A stretch of 35,085 nucleotides of DNA from an uncultured Bacteroidota bacterium (GCA_903854725.1 CAINWZ010000057.1:1-35085), one strand, 5' to 3'; shown: positions 17,164 to 25,238, counted from the stretch's first letter. Made by a program: numbers and translations. The notes: a model not told the origin generated them from the letters alone.

Positions 17164-17931
17164 TTATTGAGATACAGTGCCAGGGCTACCATAAAAACCT
17201 GATCCATTAATATATGGATCATTACTAGTAATATGATAATGATAAATACCAGCAGGATAATCGGTTGTAACAGCAGTGTGACCGTGGTAAGCATCTAATT
17301 TAGTATTATCAACCAAAGTCCCATTTTCCTCCGGACCATACACAGGAAATCCATCTAATAAAAATCCCAATAAAGAAGATTTTGTCACTTTAACCGTTGT
17401 TAAATAAAGTGGTTCCACATGATAATGATATTGTCCTGTAGGTGCAGGATGACCCCAGTAGCGATCAAAGGAAACCACTTCGCCTGTTAAAGGTTGATTA
17501 GGTCCTGCATACTGGTTAAAAAAAGGAACCCCATTTAAGGAAACGCCAATGGCACCTAATGGTGTAGCCATATGATTTGTGGCCATTTTAGGATCTGCTG
17601 GAATTTTAAAGACATAAGATTTCTCACTAATGGAGTTTGGATTTTTTGCAAAATTATAACCCCCAAAAGTGACTCCTGAAAAATTATCATACAATGCATT
17701 CGATGTTGCATAGTAAGAACTTTTATGATCAGGAGCGCCATTTGATTTTATAGTAATGTAAGTGCCATCGGAAGTGATGCTTGAAGCGCCATATACTTTC
17801 TTGAAAACATCAGGAACTGTATTATTTACTGTGGGTGCAGGGGTGGTGCTACTTATTGAACTTGTTGAATCTTTTGAGCAAGCACTTGTTAAAATAGTTA
17901 ACATTGAAAGAATAATAATCTTATTCGTCAT
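17164..17931 (-). CDS. YHYH domain lipoprotein
   Basis: This is a 255-residue exported protein with a lipobox ending at Cys18 (LTSAC), then a Ser/Thr-rich spacer (about 19-38) and a YHYH domain. The name-giving motif occurs twice, at residues 168-171 and 230-233, together with other exposed His residues (DHK at 68-70, GHP around 161, HGH at 216-218) and the conserved LLDGFPVYGPEENG segment. The His pairs suggest metal binding, but the family has no established activity. I choose the ATG at 17931. A longer reading would run back through the terminator of bcp and lose the signal peptide. It is first of the YHYH-MORN-SCO operon. Confidence 0.85.
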   Translation of the reverse strand: MTNKIIILSMLTILTSACSKDSTSSISSTTPAPTVNNTVPDVFKKVYGASSITSDGTYITIKSNGAPDHKSSYYATSNALYDNFSGVTFGGYNFAKNPNSISEKSYVFKIPADPKMATNHMATPLGAIGVSLNGVPFFNQYAGPNQPLTGEVVSFDRYWGHPAPTGQYHYHVEPLYLTTVKVTKSSLLGFLLDGFPVYGPEENGTLVDNTKLDAYHGHTAVTTDYPAGIYHYHITSNDPYINGSGFYGSPGTVSQ

Positions 17932-17997
17932 GAGAGAAGGTTTAGCGAATTGGATGAAAAAATAATAAGAAGGTTTAAAACGATTTACAATATTAAT

Positions 17998-18034
17998 TAA
18001 AAAAAACACCCCGTATCCAAAACGGAACGGGGTG
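17998..18034 (-). terminator. intrinsic terminator of bcp
   Basis: On the minus strand, CACCCCGT (18034-18027) pairs with ACGGGGTG (18014-18007), extended by a 3-bp inner stem with one bulge. It is followed by a run of eight T residues (18006 downwards). It lies 23 nt past the bcp stop and separates bcp from the YHYH operon. Confidence 0.9.
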
Positions 18035-18057
18035 CGCAATAAATTAACAATTAAGTT

Positions 18058-18522
18058 TTACCAACCGCTAATGGCAAGTATTTCTTTAGTATGATCTTTG
18101 GTGTCGGGTTTTTCAATTATAAACCTTACCATACCTGCTTCGTCAATTAAAAAAGTGGTACGGGAAGTGCCCATATAAGTACGGCCCATAAATTTCTTCT
18201 GGCCCCATAAATTGTATTTGTCAACTATTTTCTTGTCTTCATCGGCAATTAAAGAAAAAGGTAGCTCATATTTTTCGATGAACTTTTGATGAGATTTAAC
18301 CGAATCCACACTCACCCCTAACACTTGTAAGCCTTTCTTTAACAATGCTTTATAATTATCACGCAAATTACAAGCTTGTGCTGTACAACCTGGTGTATCA
18401 TCTTTTGGGTAAAAATATAGGACAAGCTTTTTCCCCTTAAAATCGGCTATAGAAACTGTATTGCCATGTTGATCAACGCCTTTAAACAGGGGCGCTTTAG
18501 AACCTTCTTTAATAACTGCCAT
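18058..18522 (-). CDS. bcp: thioredoxin-dependent thiol peroxidase (Bcp/PrxQ)
   Basis: This is a 154-residue peroxiredoxin of the BCP/PrxQ group. The peroxidatic Cys lies in YPKDDTPGCTAQACNLRD, and a second Cys five residues later fits the resolving Cys of the atypical two-Cys subgroup. The GSKAPLFKGVDQHGNTVSIAD start and the RTTFLIDEAGMVRFI strand match the family. It reduces hydrogen peroxide and alkyl hydroperoxides in the cytosol using thioredoxin. It is monocistronic, with a strong terminator just downstream, and divergent from carB. The ATG at 18522 is clear. Confidence 0.95.
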   Translation of the reverse strand: MAVIKEGSKAPLFKGVDQHGNTVSIADFKGKKLVLYFYPKDDTPGCTAQACNLRDNYKALLKKGLQVLGVSVDSVKSHQKFIEKYELPFSLIADEDKKIVDKYNLWGQKKFMGRTYMGTSRTTFLIDEAGMVRFIIEKPDTKDHTKEILAISGW

Positions 18523-18601
18523 AATCTTGAATTGGCGGTGAAGATAGCATTTAAAAAGGACAAAAATGTTTAGGGTTAAAATGGGGCAAATTCAGGCAAA
18601 T

Positions 18602-18631
18602 TTTTGTAGGTTTGCGCAATTTATATTTTTG
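18602..18631 (+). promoter_or_regulatory. Bacteroidota promoter for carB
   Basis: TTTG at 18602-18605 (-33) and TATTTTTG at 18624-18631 (-7) are separated by 18 nt. The box ends 6 nt before the ATG at 18638, which supports that start over an upstream in-frame ATG at 18566 and leaves almost no leader. Confidence 0.65.
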
Positions 18632-18637
18632 TACGCT

Positions 18638-20284
18638 ATGCCAAAAGACACATCCATCAAAACGGTATTAATTGTAGGTTCTGGACCCATTATTATTGGT
18701 CAAGCCTGCGAATTTGACTACTCTGGTTCACAAGCAGCTCGTTCATTAAGGGAAGAGGGTATTAAGGTAATCCTAATCAATAGCAACCCTGCCACCATTA
18801 TGACCGATCCAATGATGGCCGACAAAGTTTATTTATTACCATTGACCATTGAAAGCATTGAACAAATTTTACAAGAGAATCAAATTGACGCAGTACTTCC
18901 CACCATGGGAGGACAAACGGCTTTGAACTTATGTAAGGAAGCAGATGAAATTGGTTTATGGAAACAATACAATTGTAGAATGATTGGAGTGGACGTGGCA
19001 GCGATAGATTTAGCAGAAGATAGAGAACAGTTTAGACAATTGATGGTAAGGATTGGGATTGCAGTAGCACCCAGTAAAGTAGCCAATAGTTTTTTAGAGG
19101 GAAAAGAATTTGCGCAAGTAATTGGATTTCCATTAGTAATACGTCCTTCCTTTACTTTAGGAGGAACAGGTGGAGGATTTGTACACGACGCTTCTGAATT
19201 AGACGCTGCTTTAGAGAAAGGATTAAAGGCCTCTCCTATTCATGAAGTATTGGTAGAGAAAGCTGTGTTGGGATGGAAAGAATATGAATTAGAATTATTA
19301 AGAGATCAAGCAGATAATGTTGTGATTATATGTACTGTTGAAAATTTGGATCCAATGGGTGTGCATACAGGAGATTCTATAACAGTAGCACCCGCCATGA
19401 CTTTGAGCGATACATCCTTTCAAGACATGCGTAATAAAGCCATGTTGATGATGCGTAGCTTAGGAAATTTTGCGGGAGGTTGTAATGTACAGTTTGCACA
19501 GAATCCAGTAACAGAAGAATTAATTGCTGTTGAAATAAATCCAAGAGTATCACGTTCATCAGCGCTTGCATCAAAAGCAACAGGTTACCCTATTGCAAAG
19601 ATTGCAGCCAAGTTGGCCATTGGATATAGATTAGATGAATTAAAAAATCAAATTACACAAACTACATCTGCTTATTTTGAACCAGCATTAGATTACGTAA
19701 TTGTAAAAATGCCGCGTTGGAATTTTGATAAATTTAAAGGGGCCAATGATACCTTAGGCTTACAAATGAAAAGTGTAGGAGAAGTAATGGCCATAGGAAG
19801 AAGCTTTACAGAAGCTATACAAAAAGCATGTCAAAGTTTAGAAAATGAAGCGATAGGTTTGGGCTATTATGGAAAGAGTTTGATGAAGAACGAAGAGTTA
19901 ATGGAATATATCAAAATTCCAAAATGGGATAGAATTTTTAGAATCAAAGATGCTTTAATGCAAGGCTCTACTGTTCGTTCTATTGCAGCAGCTACAGGTA
20001 TTGACAATTGGTTTTTATACCAGATAAGAATTATCTGCAATGTTGAAAAAGAATTGATGAAGCATAGTCTTGAAACTATTCCTACAGAATTGATGAAAGA
20101 AGCGAAGCACCATGGTTTCAGCGATATGCAAATAGCTAAATTATTAACAGGCAATACCAATGATGATGCAGTTTACGAAAAAAGAAAGGCGCTAGGCATT
20201 ACAAGAGTGTACAAAATGGTGGATACTTGTAGCGCAGAGTTCGCAGCTAAGACGCCGTATTTTTATTCTACCTTTGAAAATTAA
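18638..20284 (+). CDS. carB: carbamoyl-phosphate synthase large subunit, N-terminal half only
   Basis: This 548-residue protein matches the first half of CarB, the carboxyphosphate domain. It has GSGPIIIGQACEFDYSG, the PTMGGQTALNL pre-ATP-grasp segment, RPSFTLGGTGGG (ATP-grasp glycine loop), VENLDPMGVHTGDS, EINPRVSRSSALASKATGYP, and then the start of the helical oligomerisation domain (IDNWFLYQI). It stops with YFYSTFEN and TAA, exactly where E. coli CarB (1073 residues) continues into its second ATP-grasp half. No frameshift remnant of the second half follows; the transketolase gene begins 28 nt later. It resembles the split carB genes known from some archaea and Aquifex. The C-terminal half should be elsewhere in the genome. 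Confidence 0.9.
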   Translation: MPKDTSIKTVLIVGSGPIIIGQACEFDYSGSQAARSLREEGIKVILINSNPATIMTDPMMADKVYLLPLTIESIEQILQENQIDAVLPTMGGQTALNLCKEADEIGLWKQYNCRMIGVDVAAIDLAEDREQFRQLMVRIGIAVAPSKVANSFLEGKEFAQVIGFPLVIRPSFTLGGTGGGFVHDASELDAALEKGLKASPIHEVLVEKAVLGWKEYELELLRDQADNVVIICTVENLDPMGVHTGDSITVAPAMTLSDTSFQDMRNKAMLMMRSLGNFAGGCNVQFAQNPVTEELIAVEINPRVSRSSALASKATGYPIAKIAAKLAIGYRLDELKNQITQTTSAYFEPALDYVIVKMPRWNFDKFKGANDTLGLQMKSVGEVMAIGRSFTEAIQKACQSLENEAIGLGYYGKSLMKNEELMEYIKIPKWDRIFRIKDALMQGSTVRSIAAATGIDNWFLYQIRIICNVEKELMKHSLETIPTELMKEAKHHGFSDMQIAKLLTGNTNDDAVYEKRKALGITRVYKMVDTCSAEFAAKTPYFYSTFEN

Positions 20285-20311
20285 TTAACGCATTCAAGAA
20301 AACTAAATAAT

Positions 20312-21277
20312 ATGAACGTAAAAGATATCGTAGCCTTAAATGAAAAAGAAACCAGAGCTGGATTTGGCGAAGGCATTCATGAGTTGGCAAAAGAAAATAG
20401 CGAAGTAGTAGTATTAACTGCCGACTTAGCAGGTTCATTTAAATTAGGTCCCTTCATTAAAGAATTCCCTGATCGTTTTATAGAAGTAGGTATTGCCGAA
20501 GCCAATATGATAAGTATGGCAGCAGGTTTAACTATTGGAGGAAAAATTCCTTACACCACTACCTTTGCTAATTTTAGTACAGGAAGAGTGTATGATCAAA
20601 TAAGACAAAGCGTTGCGTATTCAGATAAGAATGTAAAAATTTGTGCGTCTCATGCAGGATTAACATTAGGGGAAGATGGAGCAACGCATCAAATATTAGA
20701 AGACATTGGACTCATGAAAATGTTACCAGGTATGACGGTGGTGGTGCCTTGCGATTTTAACCAAACTAAAGCAGCTACCAAAGCCATTGCCAATTACCAT
20801 GGCCCAGTGTACTTACGTTTTGGAAGACCTAAGTGGCCTAATTTTACGAAAGAAGATGGATCTGATTTTGTCATTGGTAAAGCACAAAAATTAAGTGATG
20901 GTAAAGACATTACTTTATTTGCCTGCGGACACTTAGTATGGAAAGCCATTGAAGCTGGTAAAATTTTAGAAGCCACAGGGGTAAGTGTTGAAGTAATTAA
21001 TATACATACCATAAAGCCTTTAGATGTTGCAGCCATTGTGGAAAGTATTAAAAAAACAGGATGCGCAGTCACTTGCGAAGAACATAATATTATTGGTGGC
21101 ATGGGAGATTGCATTGCACAAGTAGCAGCAACACATTGCCCTATTCCTATTGAATACATTGGTACTAAAGATACTTTTGGAGAAAGTGGCACACCGAATC
21201 AATTGTTAACGAAGTACGGATTAGATACGCCGAACATTGTAGAAGCTGCAAAGAAAGTATTAGGAAGAAAAGGGTAA
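20312..21277 (+). CDS. transketolase C-terminal subunit
   Basis: This 321-residue protein has the pyrimidine-binding and C-terminal domains of transketolase. Diagnostic segments are ADLAGSFK, VEVGIAEANMISMAAGL (the catalytic Glu that activates thiamine diphosphate), TTFANFSTGRVYDQIRQSVAYS, HAGLTLGEDGATHQ, and the C-terminal EEHNIIGGMGD. Split transketolases (N and C subunits as separate, usually adjacent genes) are common in Bacteroidota. Here the N subunit is not next to it; the upstream neighbour is the half-length carB, 28 nt away and probably co-transcribed. The active enzyme needs the partner encoded elsewhere. The start is ATG at 20312. Confidence 0.93.
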   Translation: MNVKDIVALNEKETRAGFGEGIHELAKENSEVVVLTADLAGSFKLGPFIKEFPDRFIEVGIAEANMISMAAGLTIGGKIPYTTTFANFSTGRVYDQIRQSVAYSDKNVKICASHAGLTLGEDGATHQILEDIGLMKMLPGMTVVVPCDFNQTKAATKAIANYHGPVYLRFGRPKWPNFTKEDGSDFVIGKAQKLSDGKDITLFACGHLVWKAIEAGKILEATGVSVEVINIHTIKPLDVAAIVESIKKTGCAVTCEEHNIIGGMGDCIAQVAATHCPIPIEYIGTKDTFGESGTPNQLLTKYGLDTPNIVEAAKKVLGRKG

Positions 21278-21330
21278 TTGAAATTACTTCAAATTATAAG
21301 AGGGGAAAATCCAGGTTGACGAAATATATT

Positions 21331-21365
21331 CAAACTTGAGGTTTCAATTTGAAACCTCAAGTTTG
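21331..21365. repeat. 17-bp perfect inverted repeat between convergent genes (possible bidirectional terminator)
   Basis: CAAACTTGAGGTTTCAA (21331-21347) is exactly complementary to 21349-21365. As a hairpin this gives a 15-bp stem with a 5-nt loop (AATTT). It sits in the 122-nt gap between the convergent tktC and pdxH genes. There is no T-run on either strand, so it could end transcription in both directions only by a non-canonical mechanism, or it could be a mobile palindromic repeat. Confidence 0.7.
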
Positions 21366-21399
21366 AAACAAGTGGGCGAAAAATAATAAGAAAAAATAA

Positions 21400-22041
21400 T
21401 TAAGGCGCCAATCTTACTTTAACCCAATTGTCTTTTTCAAAACTGTATTGTATACGATCGTGCAAGCGCGAACTGCGGCCTTGCCAAAATTCCATTTTAA
21501 AAGGATGCACTATATAACCACCCCAATGTGGTGGCAAAGGCACATTGCCTTCTTTGTATTTTTCGGTATTGTCTGCAACCAATTTTTCAAGGTATTCGCG
21601 ATTTGGAATAATTTGACTTTGTGGTGAAGACCAAGCCCCTACTTGACTTCCCAAGGGTCGTGAATGAAAATATTCTGCACTTTCTTCGACACTTACTTTT
21701 TTAACCACTCCCGTGATGCGTACTTGACGTTCTAATTCTTTCCAGAAAAAATTCATCGCAGCTACTGGATGTGCAGCCATTTCTTTTCCTTTATCACTAT
21801 CATAGTTGGTAAAGAATATAAAACCTTCAGGGGTGTAGCCTTTTAAAAGTACTACGCGCGACGAAGGAGCGCGGGCATCATCAATAGTGGAAAGTACAAA
21901 AGCATTTACTTCATCAATATTGCTTTCAATGGCGTCTTCCCACCAATGCGTAAATTGATCCATTGGATGCGCCGAAGTAGCTGCTTCATCCAAAGAGGCC
22001 ATTTGGTAATCGCGGCGTATAGAAGCAATATCCTTTTGCAT
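21400..22041 (-). CDS. pdxH: pyridoxamine 5'-phosphate oxidase
   Basis: This 213-residue flavoenzyme matches PdxH throughout: IRRDYQ at the start, RAPSSRVVLLKGYTPEGFIFFTNYDSDKG (FMN- and substrate-binding), RQVRITG, HSRPLGSQVGAWSSPQS, and the C-terminal WGGYIVHPFKMEFWQGRSSRLHDR with RLAP at the very end. It oxidises pyridoxamine or pyridoxine phosphate to pyridoxal phosphate with oxygen, in the cytosol. It starts 7 nt after the ctaA stop, so both are probably on one transcript. The start is ATG at 22041. Confidence 0.97.
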   Translation of the reverse strand: MQKDIASIRRDYQMASLDEAATSAHPMDQFTHWWEDAIESNIDEVNAFVLSTIDDARAPSSRVVLLKGYTPEGFIFFTNYDSDKGKEMAAHPVAAMNFFWKELERQVRITGVVKKVSVEESAEYFHSRPLGSQVGAWSSPQSQIIPNREYLEKLVADNTEKYKEGNVPLPPHWGGYIVHPFKMEFWQGRSSRLHDRIQYSFEKDNWVKVRLAP

Positions 22042-22048
22042 AAATTTT

Positions 22049-23122
22049 TTATTTAGTCGCGTACAAAATATTAATCACAGATAATAATAATAACATGCCT
22101 ACCAATTGATGCAATTGCGCCAACCATTCAAAACCACCCCAAATACCCGGAATAATATGTACACTAGAAAGCACTGTAAAAATACCTAAAAGAACTTGTA
22201 TGAACACCAATAGCGCTGGGGCAATTCTTGCTCGTACCCAAAAATTATTGCCTTGCAGTTTTAATAATTTGGCAGACCATAGTATAATAAGTAGTAATAA
22301 TAGGTAGGCTACCCCGCGATGAATAAAATGAATCCAAATAGTATTATTAACTGCATTAAGAAAAAACCCTTCCTTCCCTAATAAACCAGCTGGCACCCAC
22401 TCCCCATTAATGGTAGGCCAGGTACTTGCCACATTGGCTGCCTTATGTCCCGCCATTAAAGCCCCATAAATGAGTTGAAAAAAGAGTATTAGCAAAATAA
22501 CCCAAGCAAATTTTCTGATAGTACTTATTTTATGCGTTGCATCTTGGTTACCACTATTGCGACGTATAGGTTGAGCGATCAGCGATAAAGCAAACCAATA
22601 GGTATAAGCCAATAAACCTAATGCAAAAACAAAATGCAATGCTAAACGAGTAGGTTTTACATACACCGCATCTCCCTCTAAACCACTAGCTACCATAATC
22701 CAACCAATGGCGCCTTGCAATGCACCTAATAAAAATAAAACCAATAAGGGTTTAATCATATTAGGTTGGAAATATTTTTTAATAAAAAAATAAATAAAAC
22801 CAAATGCAAAAACTAAACCAATAGTACGTGCCCATAAACGGTGGAACCATTCCCAAAAGAAAATAAACTTGAAATTAGAAATTGTAAAATCAAAATTAAG
22901 TAATTGAAATTGAGGGGTGGTCTTGTATTTAGCAAATAATGTTTGCCAAGCTGCTTCATTCAAAGGGGGCAATGCTCCCGTTACCACATCCCATTCTGTT
23001 ATGGAAAGACCACTACCCGTTAAACGCGTAATTCCGCCTAAAGCAATTTGAACTACTGTCATGAAAACCCCCAATAATAGCCAGTTGGCTACTTTTCTTG
23101 ATTTATGGTCATTCAAATCCAT
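22049..23122 (-). CDS. ctaA: heme A synthase (COX15/CtaA)
   Basis: This 357-residue membrane protein has about eight helices. The N-terminal part has the COX15-type signature ALGGITRLTGSGLSITEW and EFH-like FFWEWFHRLWAR with heme-ligand His. The second half has the matching WIHFIHRGVAY and QLHQLVGM His motifs. The mitochondrial/alpha-type COX15 length and the WDVVTGALPPLN segment distinguish it from the shorter Bacillus CtaA. It converts heme O to heme A for cytochrome aa3-type oxidases, which fits the SCO protein in this window. It lies in an operon with pdxH. The start is ATG at 23122, with a -7 box 17 nt upstream. Confidence 0.95.
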   Translation of the reverse strand: MDLNDHKSRKVANWLLLGVFMTVVQIALGGITRLTGSGLSITEWDVVTGALPPLNEAAWQTLFAKYKTTPQFQLLNFDFTISNFKFIFFWEWFHRLWARTIGLVFAFGFIYFFIKKYFQPNMIKPLLVLFLLGALQGAIGWIMVASGLEGDAVYVKPTRLALHFVFALGLLAYTYWFALSLIAQPIRRNSGNQDATHKISTIRKFAWVILLILFFQLIYGALMAGHKAANVASTWPTINGEWVPAGLLGKEGFFLNAVNNTIWIHFIHRGVAYLLLLLIILWSAKLLKLQGNNFWVRARIAPALLVFIQVLLGIFTVLSSVHIIPGIWGGFEWLAQLHQLVGMLLLLSVINILYATK

Positions 23123-23139
23123 GCCTTCGTTTTAGACCA

Positions 23140-23147
23140 CAAAGGTA
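23140..23147 (-). promoter_or_regulatory. -7 promoter box for ctaA-pdxH
   Basis: TACCTTTG on the minus strand matches TAnnTTTG and ends 17 nt before the ATG at 23122. Confidence 0.5.
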
Positions 23148-23182
23148 CAAAGTAATCAAACAAGGAGGTGAGATTGTCAATG

Positions 23183-23230
23183 GATTCTGCTAGAATGATT
23201 TGGCTTTCTAATAGAATCATTTTGGTTTCT
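23183..23230. repeat. paired direct and inverted repeats in the ctaA/rnhB divergent region
   Basis: Two 18-nt copies, AGAATGATTTGGCTTTCT (23192-23209) and AGAATCATTTTGGTTTCT (23213-23230), differ at three positions and are spaced 21 nt start to start, about two helical turns. Parts of them are also inverted to each other (AATGATT/AATCATT), and ATTCT-GCT-AGAAT overlaps the first. This could be an operator; no regulator is known. Confidence 0.45.
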
Positions 23231-23295
23231 CAGCAATATGTTTCAATTTTACGTTGAGTCACTCAGTGTAAAGTGAACAAAAACTAAATTTAACC

Positions 23296-23898
23296 TTGCC
23301 AAAATTATTGAATCAATATCAAGATACACTGCTTGAAGCAGGCTGCGATGAAGCTGGCAGAGGTTGTTATGCAGGACCTGTGTTTGCGGCGGCCGTCATA
23401 CTTCCAAAAAATTTCTATCACCCTTTATTAAATGATAGCAAGCAATTAACCGAACTACAACGCGATTTGCTAGCACCTATTATAAAAGACGCCGCAATTA
23501 GCTGGGCAGTTGCGCAGCAATCTGCTGCAGAAATTGACGCTTCTAATATTTTAAAAGCTGCTATCAAATGCATGCATTTATCCTTAGATCAGTTAAAACC
23601 AAAAGCAAAATTTATAGCAGTGGATGGAAATCGTTTTTATGCCTATAAAAAAGTACCCCATCAAACCATCATAAAGGGCGATGGGCAATATGCCAATATT
23701 GCCGCTGCCAGTATCCTCGCTAAAACGGCAAGAGATAAGTGGATGCAAAAATTACACGCGAAATACCCTCAGTACGGTTGGGATAAAAATAAAGGATACG
23801 GCACCGCCGCGCACCGCGCGGCCATCGCCCATTATGGCTTATGTTTCGAGCACCGAAAGAGTTTTAAAATTTTACCTCCTCAGTTGTCCCTCTTATAA
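23296..23898 (+). CDS. rnhB: ribonuclease HII
   Basis: This 200-residue enzyme has the RNase HII active-site set: D18-E19-A-G-R-G near the N-terminus (EAGCDEAGRGCYAGPV), the NDSKQLT segment, an Asp in AVDGNRF, and ASILAKTARDKWM with KGYGTAAHR further on. It removes RNA from RNA/DNA hybrids and single ribonucleotides in DNA. The start is a TTG at 23296, the only codon that keeps the short N-terminal strand before the DEAGRG motif; a TAAATTTA box ends 3 nt before it. Its stop lies 11 nt from the stop of the convergent sua5-like gene. Confidence 0.93.
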   Translation: MPKLLNQYQDTLLEAGCDEAGRGCYAGPVFAAAVILPKNFYHPLLNDSKQLTELQRDLLAPIIKDAAISWAVAQQSAAEIDASNILKAAIKCMHLSLDQLKPKAKFIAVDGNRFYAYKKVPHQTIIKGDGQYANIAAASILAKTARDKWMQKLHAKYPQYGWDKNKGYGTAAHRAAIAHYGLCFEHRKSFKILPPQLSLL

Positions 23899-23909
23899 AT
23901 TTTTTGGAT

Positions 23910-24518
23910 TTAATACTCCCAAACACCCAGACCTTGACGCAGTAAAACATACTCGTCTGTCGTGCAATCAATCACCGTTGAAGGAATGATACCGCCAATG
24001 CCGCCATCTACTACCATATCAATTTGATTGCTCCAATGTTCGTAAATAATTTCAGGATCGGTATAGTCTTCTACATTCTCTCCAGGAAAAGAGGCCGATA
24101 AAATAGGGTGGCCTAATGTTTCAATAATTGATAGTGCAATTTTATTATTAGGTATACGTAAACCAATTGTTTTTTTCTTTGATTGCAAAATTTTAGGCAC
24201 TTGTTTACTAGCGGGTAAAATAAAAGTAAAGGGGCCAGGCAATGTTTTTTTCAAAATTCTATATAAAACATTGTCTATACTTTTAGCATAAGCGCTCAAA
24301 TCGCTTAGATCGGAACAAATAAAACTAAGTTGCGCTTTTTCAGGATTTACTTTTTTAATAGCGCAAATTTTCTCCACTGCTTCATGATGTAAAATAGAAC
24401 AACCAAGCCCATAAATGGTATCAGTGGGGTAAGCAATAATGCCGCCGCATTCTAAACAGTCTTTAACCATAGTAAGTTGTCTAGCTTGAGGATTGTCGGG
24501 ATGAATTCTAATTAGCAT
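23910..24518 (-). CDS. L-threonylcarbamoyladenylate synthase (Sua5/YciO/YwlC family)
   Basis: This is a 202-residue protein of the YrdC/Sua5 fold. The motifs are GGIIAYPTDTIYGLGC, the K-x-x-P (KVNPEKAQLSFIC) loop, LPGPFTFILPA, KTIGLRIPNN, PILSASFPG and a C-terminal PSTVIDCT. It makes the threonylcarbamoyl-AMP intermediate for the t6A37 modification of ANN-decoding tRNAs. Its length suits the short YwlC/TsaC-like forms without the Sua5 extension; it could instead be the paralogue YciO, whose role is unknown. The start is ATG at 24518, 14 nt after a -7 box, and it diverges from the response regulator. Confidence 0.88.
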   Translation of the reverse strand: MLIRIHPDNPQARQLTMVKDCLECGGIIAYPTDTIYGLGCSILHHEAVEKICAIKKVNPEKAQLSFICSDLSDLSAYAKSIDNVLYRILKKTLPGPFTFILPASKQVPKILQSKKKTIGLRIPNNKIALSIIETLGHPILSASFPGENVEDYTDPEIIYEHWSNQIDMVVDGGIGGIIPSTVIDCTTDEYVLLRQGLGVWEY

Positions 24519-24531
24519 AAAGTGTATGCTA

Positions 24532-24539
24532 CAAATTTA
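24532..24539 (-). promoter_or_regulatory. -7 promoter box for the threonylcarbamoyl-AMP synthase gene
   Basis: TAAATTTG on the minus strand matches TAnnTTTG and ends 13 nt before the ATG at 24518. Confidence 0.5.
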
Positions 24540-24590
24540 CCCATTTTTATTCCAATAAGTTTTATTTTAATTTGTAGTAAATCAATCGCC

Positions 24591-25238
24591 ATGTTTAGTA
24601 TCATGTACCTCGAAGAAAAAATGTTAACACGTAGTTCCTTTCAACTTGCCATTGAAAAACAAGAAGAATGCAAAGTCATTTATAGCGGAGGAAATATTAC
24701 TGAGTTTTGTAGTTATTTAAAACAAGTTACCCACCCACCCGATCTCTGTATCATCGCAGATTGTTATAATTACATCGAGCTATTAACTATTATCAAAGCT
24801 ATCAAGGCAAAGGGGAAGCATCCATTTATATTATTAAAATCAGATGCTAAATTTATAAAATCAATTTGCTTCTTAATGAAAAACGGATTGAATGGCATCT
24901 TCTTTACCGATGAGCCGCTTATCGATTTAAAACAATGTGTTCGCAACAGAACCAGGTTTAATTTATCGGCCGATAAATCTAAAATGATTACCAGTAATGC
25001 GTTGGGCGAAATAAATATTAGGGAGTTAAATTATAATAGGTCGCCGCTCACGAGAAATGAAATTATATTTATCCAACAATGTAGCAAGGATTTAAACTAT
25101 GATCAAATAGCACAGGCACTTCAAAAAAGTATCAATACCATTTATGGTTATCGAGATAGAGTCTTTAAAAAATTGGAAGTGAAGCAACGCACTGCTATGG
25201 TAATGACAGCACTTAAAAGGAACTATATAGACTTATGA
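24591..25238 (+). CDS. atypical response regulator with LuxR-type DNA-binding domain
   Basis: This 215-residue protein has a receiver-like N-terminal half (about 1-118) and a NarL/LuxR-type HTH (about 150-210: LTRNEIIFIQQCSKDLNYDQIAQAL with TIYGYRDRVFKKLEV). The receiver is degenerate. The acidic pair after strand 1 is E8-E9 instead of Asp-Asp, an Asp (57) is kept at the phosphorylation position, and the conserved Lys after strand 5 is replaced by Thr106 (GIFFTDE). No sensor kinase is nearby. It is probably an orphan regulator, perhaps phosphorylation-independent. I choose the ATG at 24591; the upstream in-frame ATG would add a hydrophobic segment in the divergent promoter region. Confidence 0.75.
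   Translation: MFSIMYLEEKMLTRSSFQLAIEKQEECKVIYSGGNITEFCSYLKQVTHPPDLCIIADCYNYIELLTIIKAIKAKGKHPFILLKSDAKFIKSICFLMKNGLNGIFFTDEPLIDLKQCVRNRTRFNLSADKSKMITSNALGEINIRELNYNRSPLTRNEIIFIQQCSKDLNYDQIAQALQKSINTIYGYRDRVFKKLEVKQRTAMVMTALKRNYIDL

Noticed and set aside
17932..18039. 36-residue N-terminal extension of the YHYH protein
   Set aside because: It would be read through the bcp terminator and would hide the lipoprotein signal that starts at the ATG at 17931.
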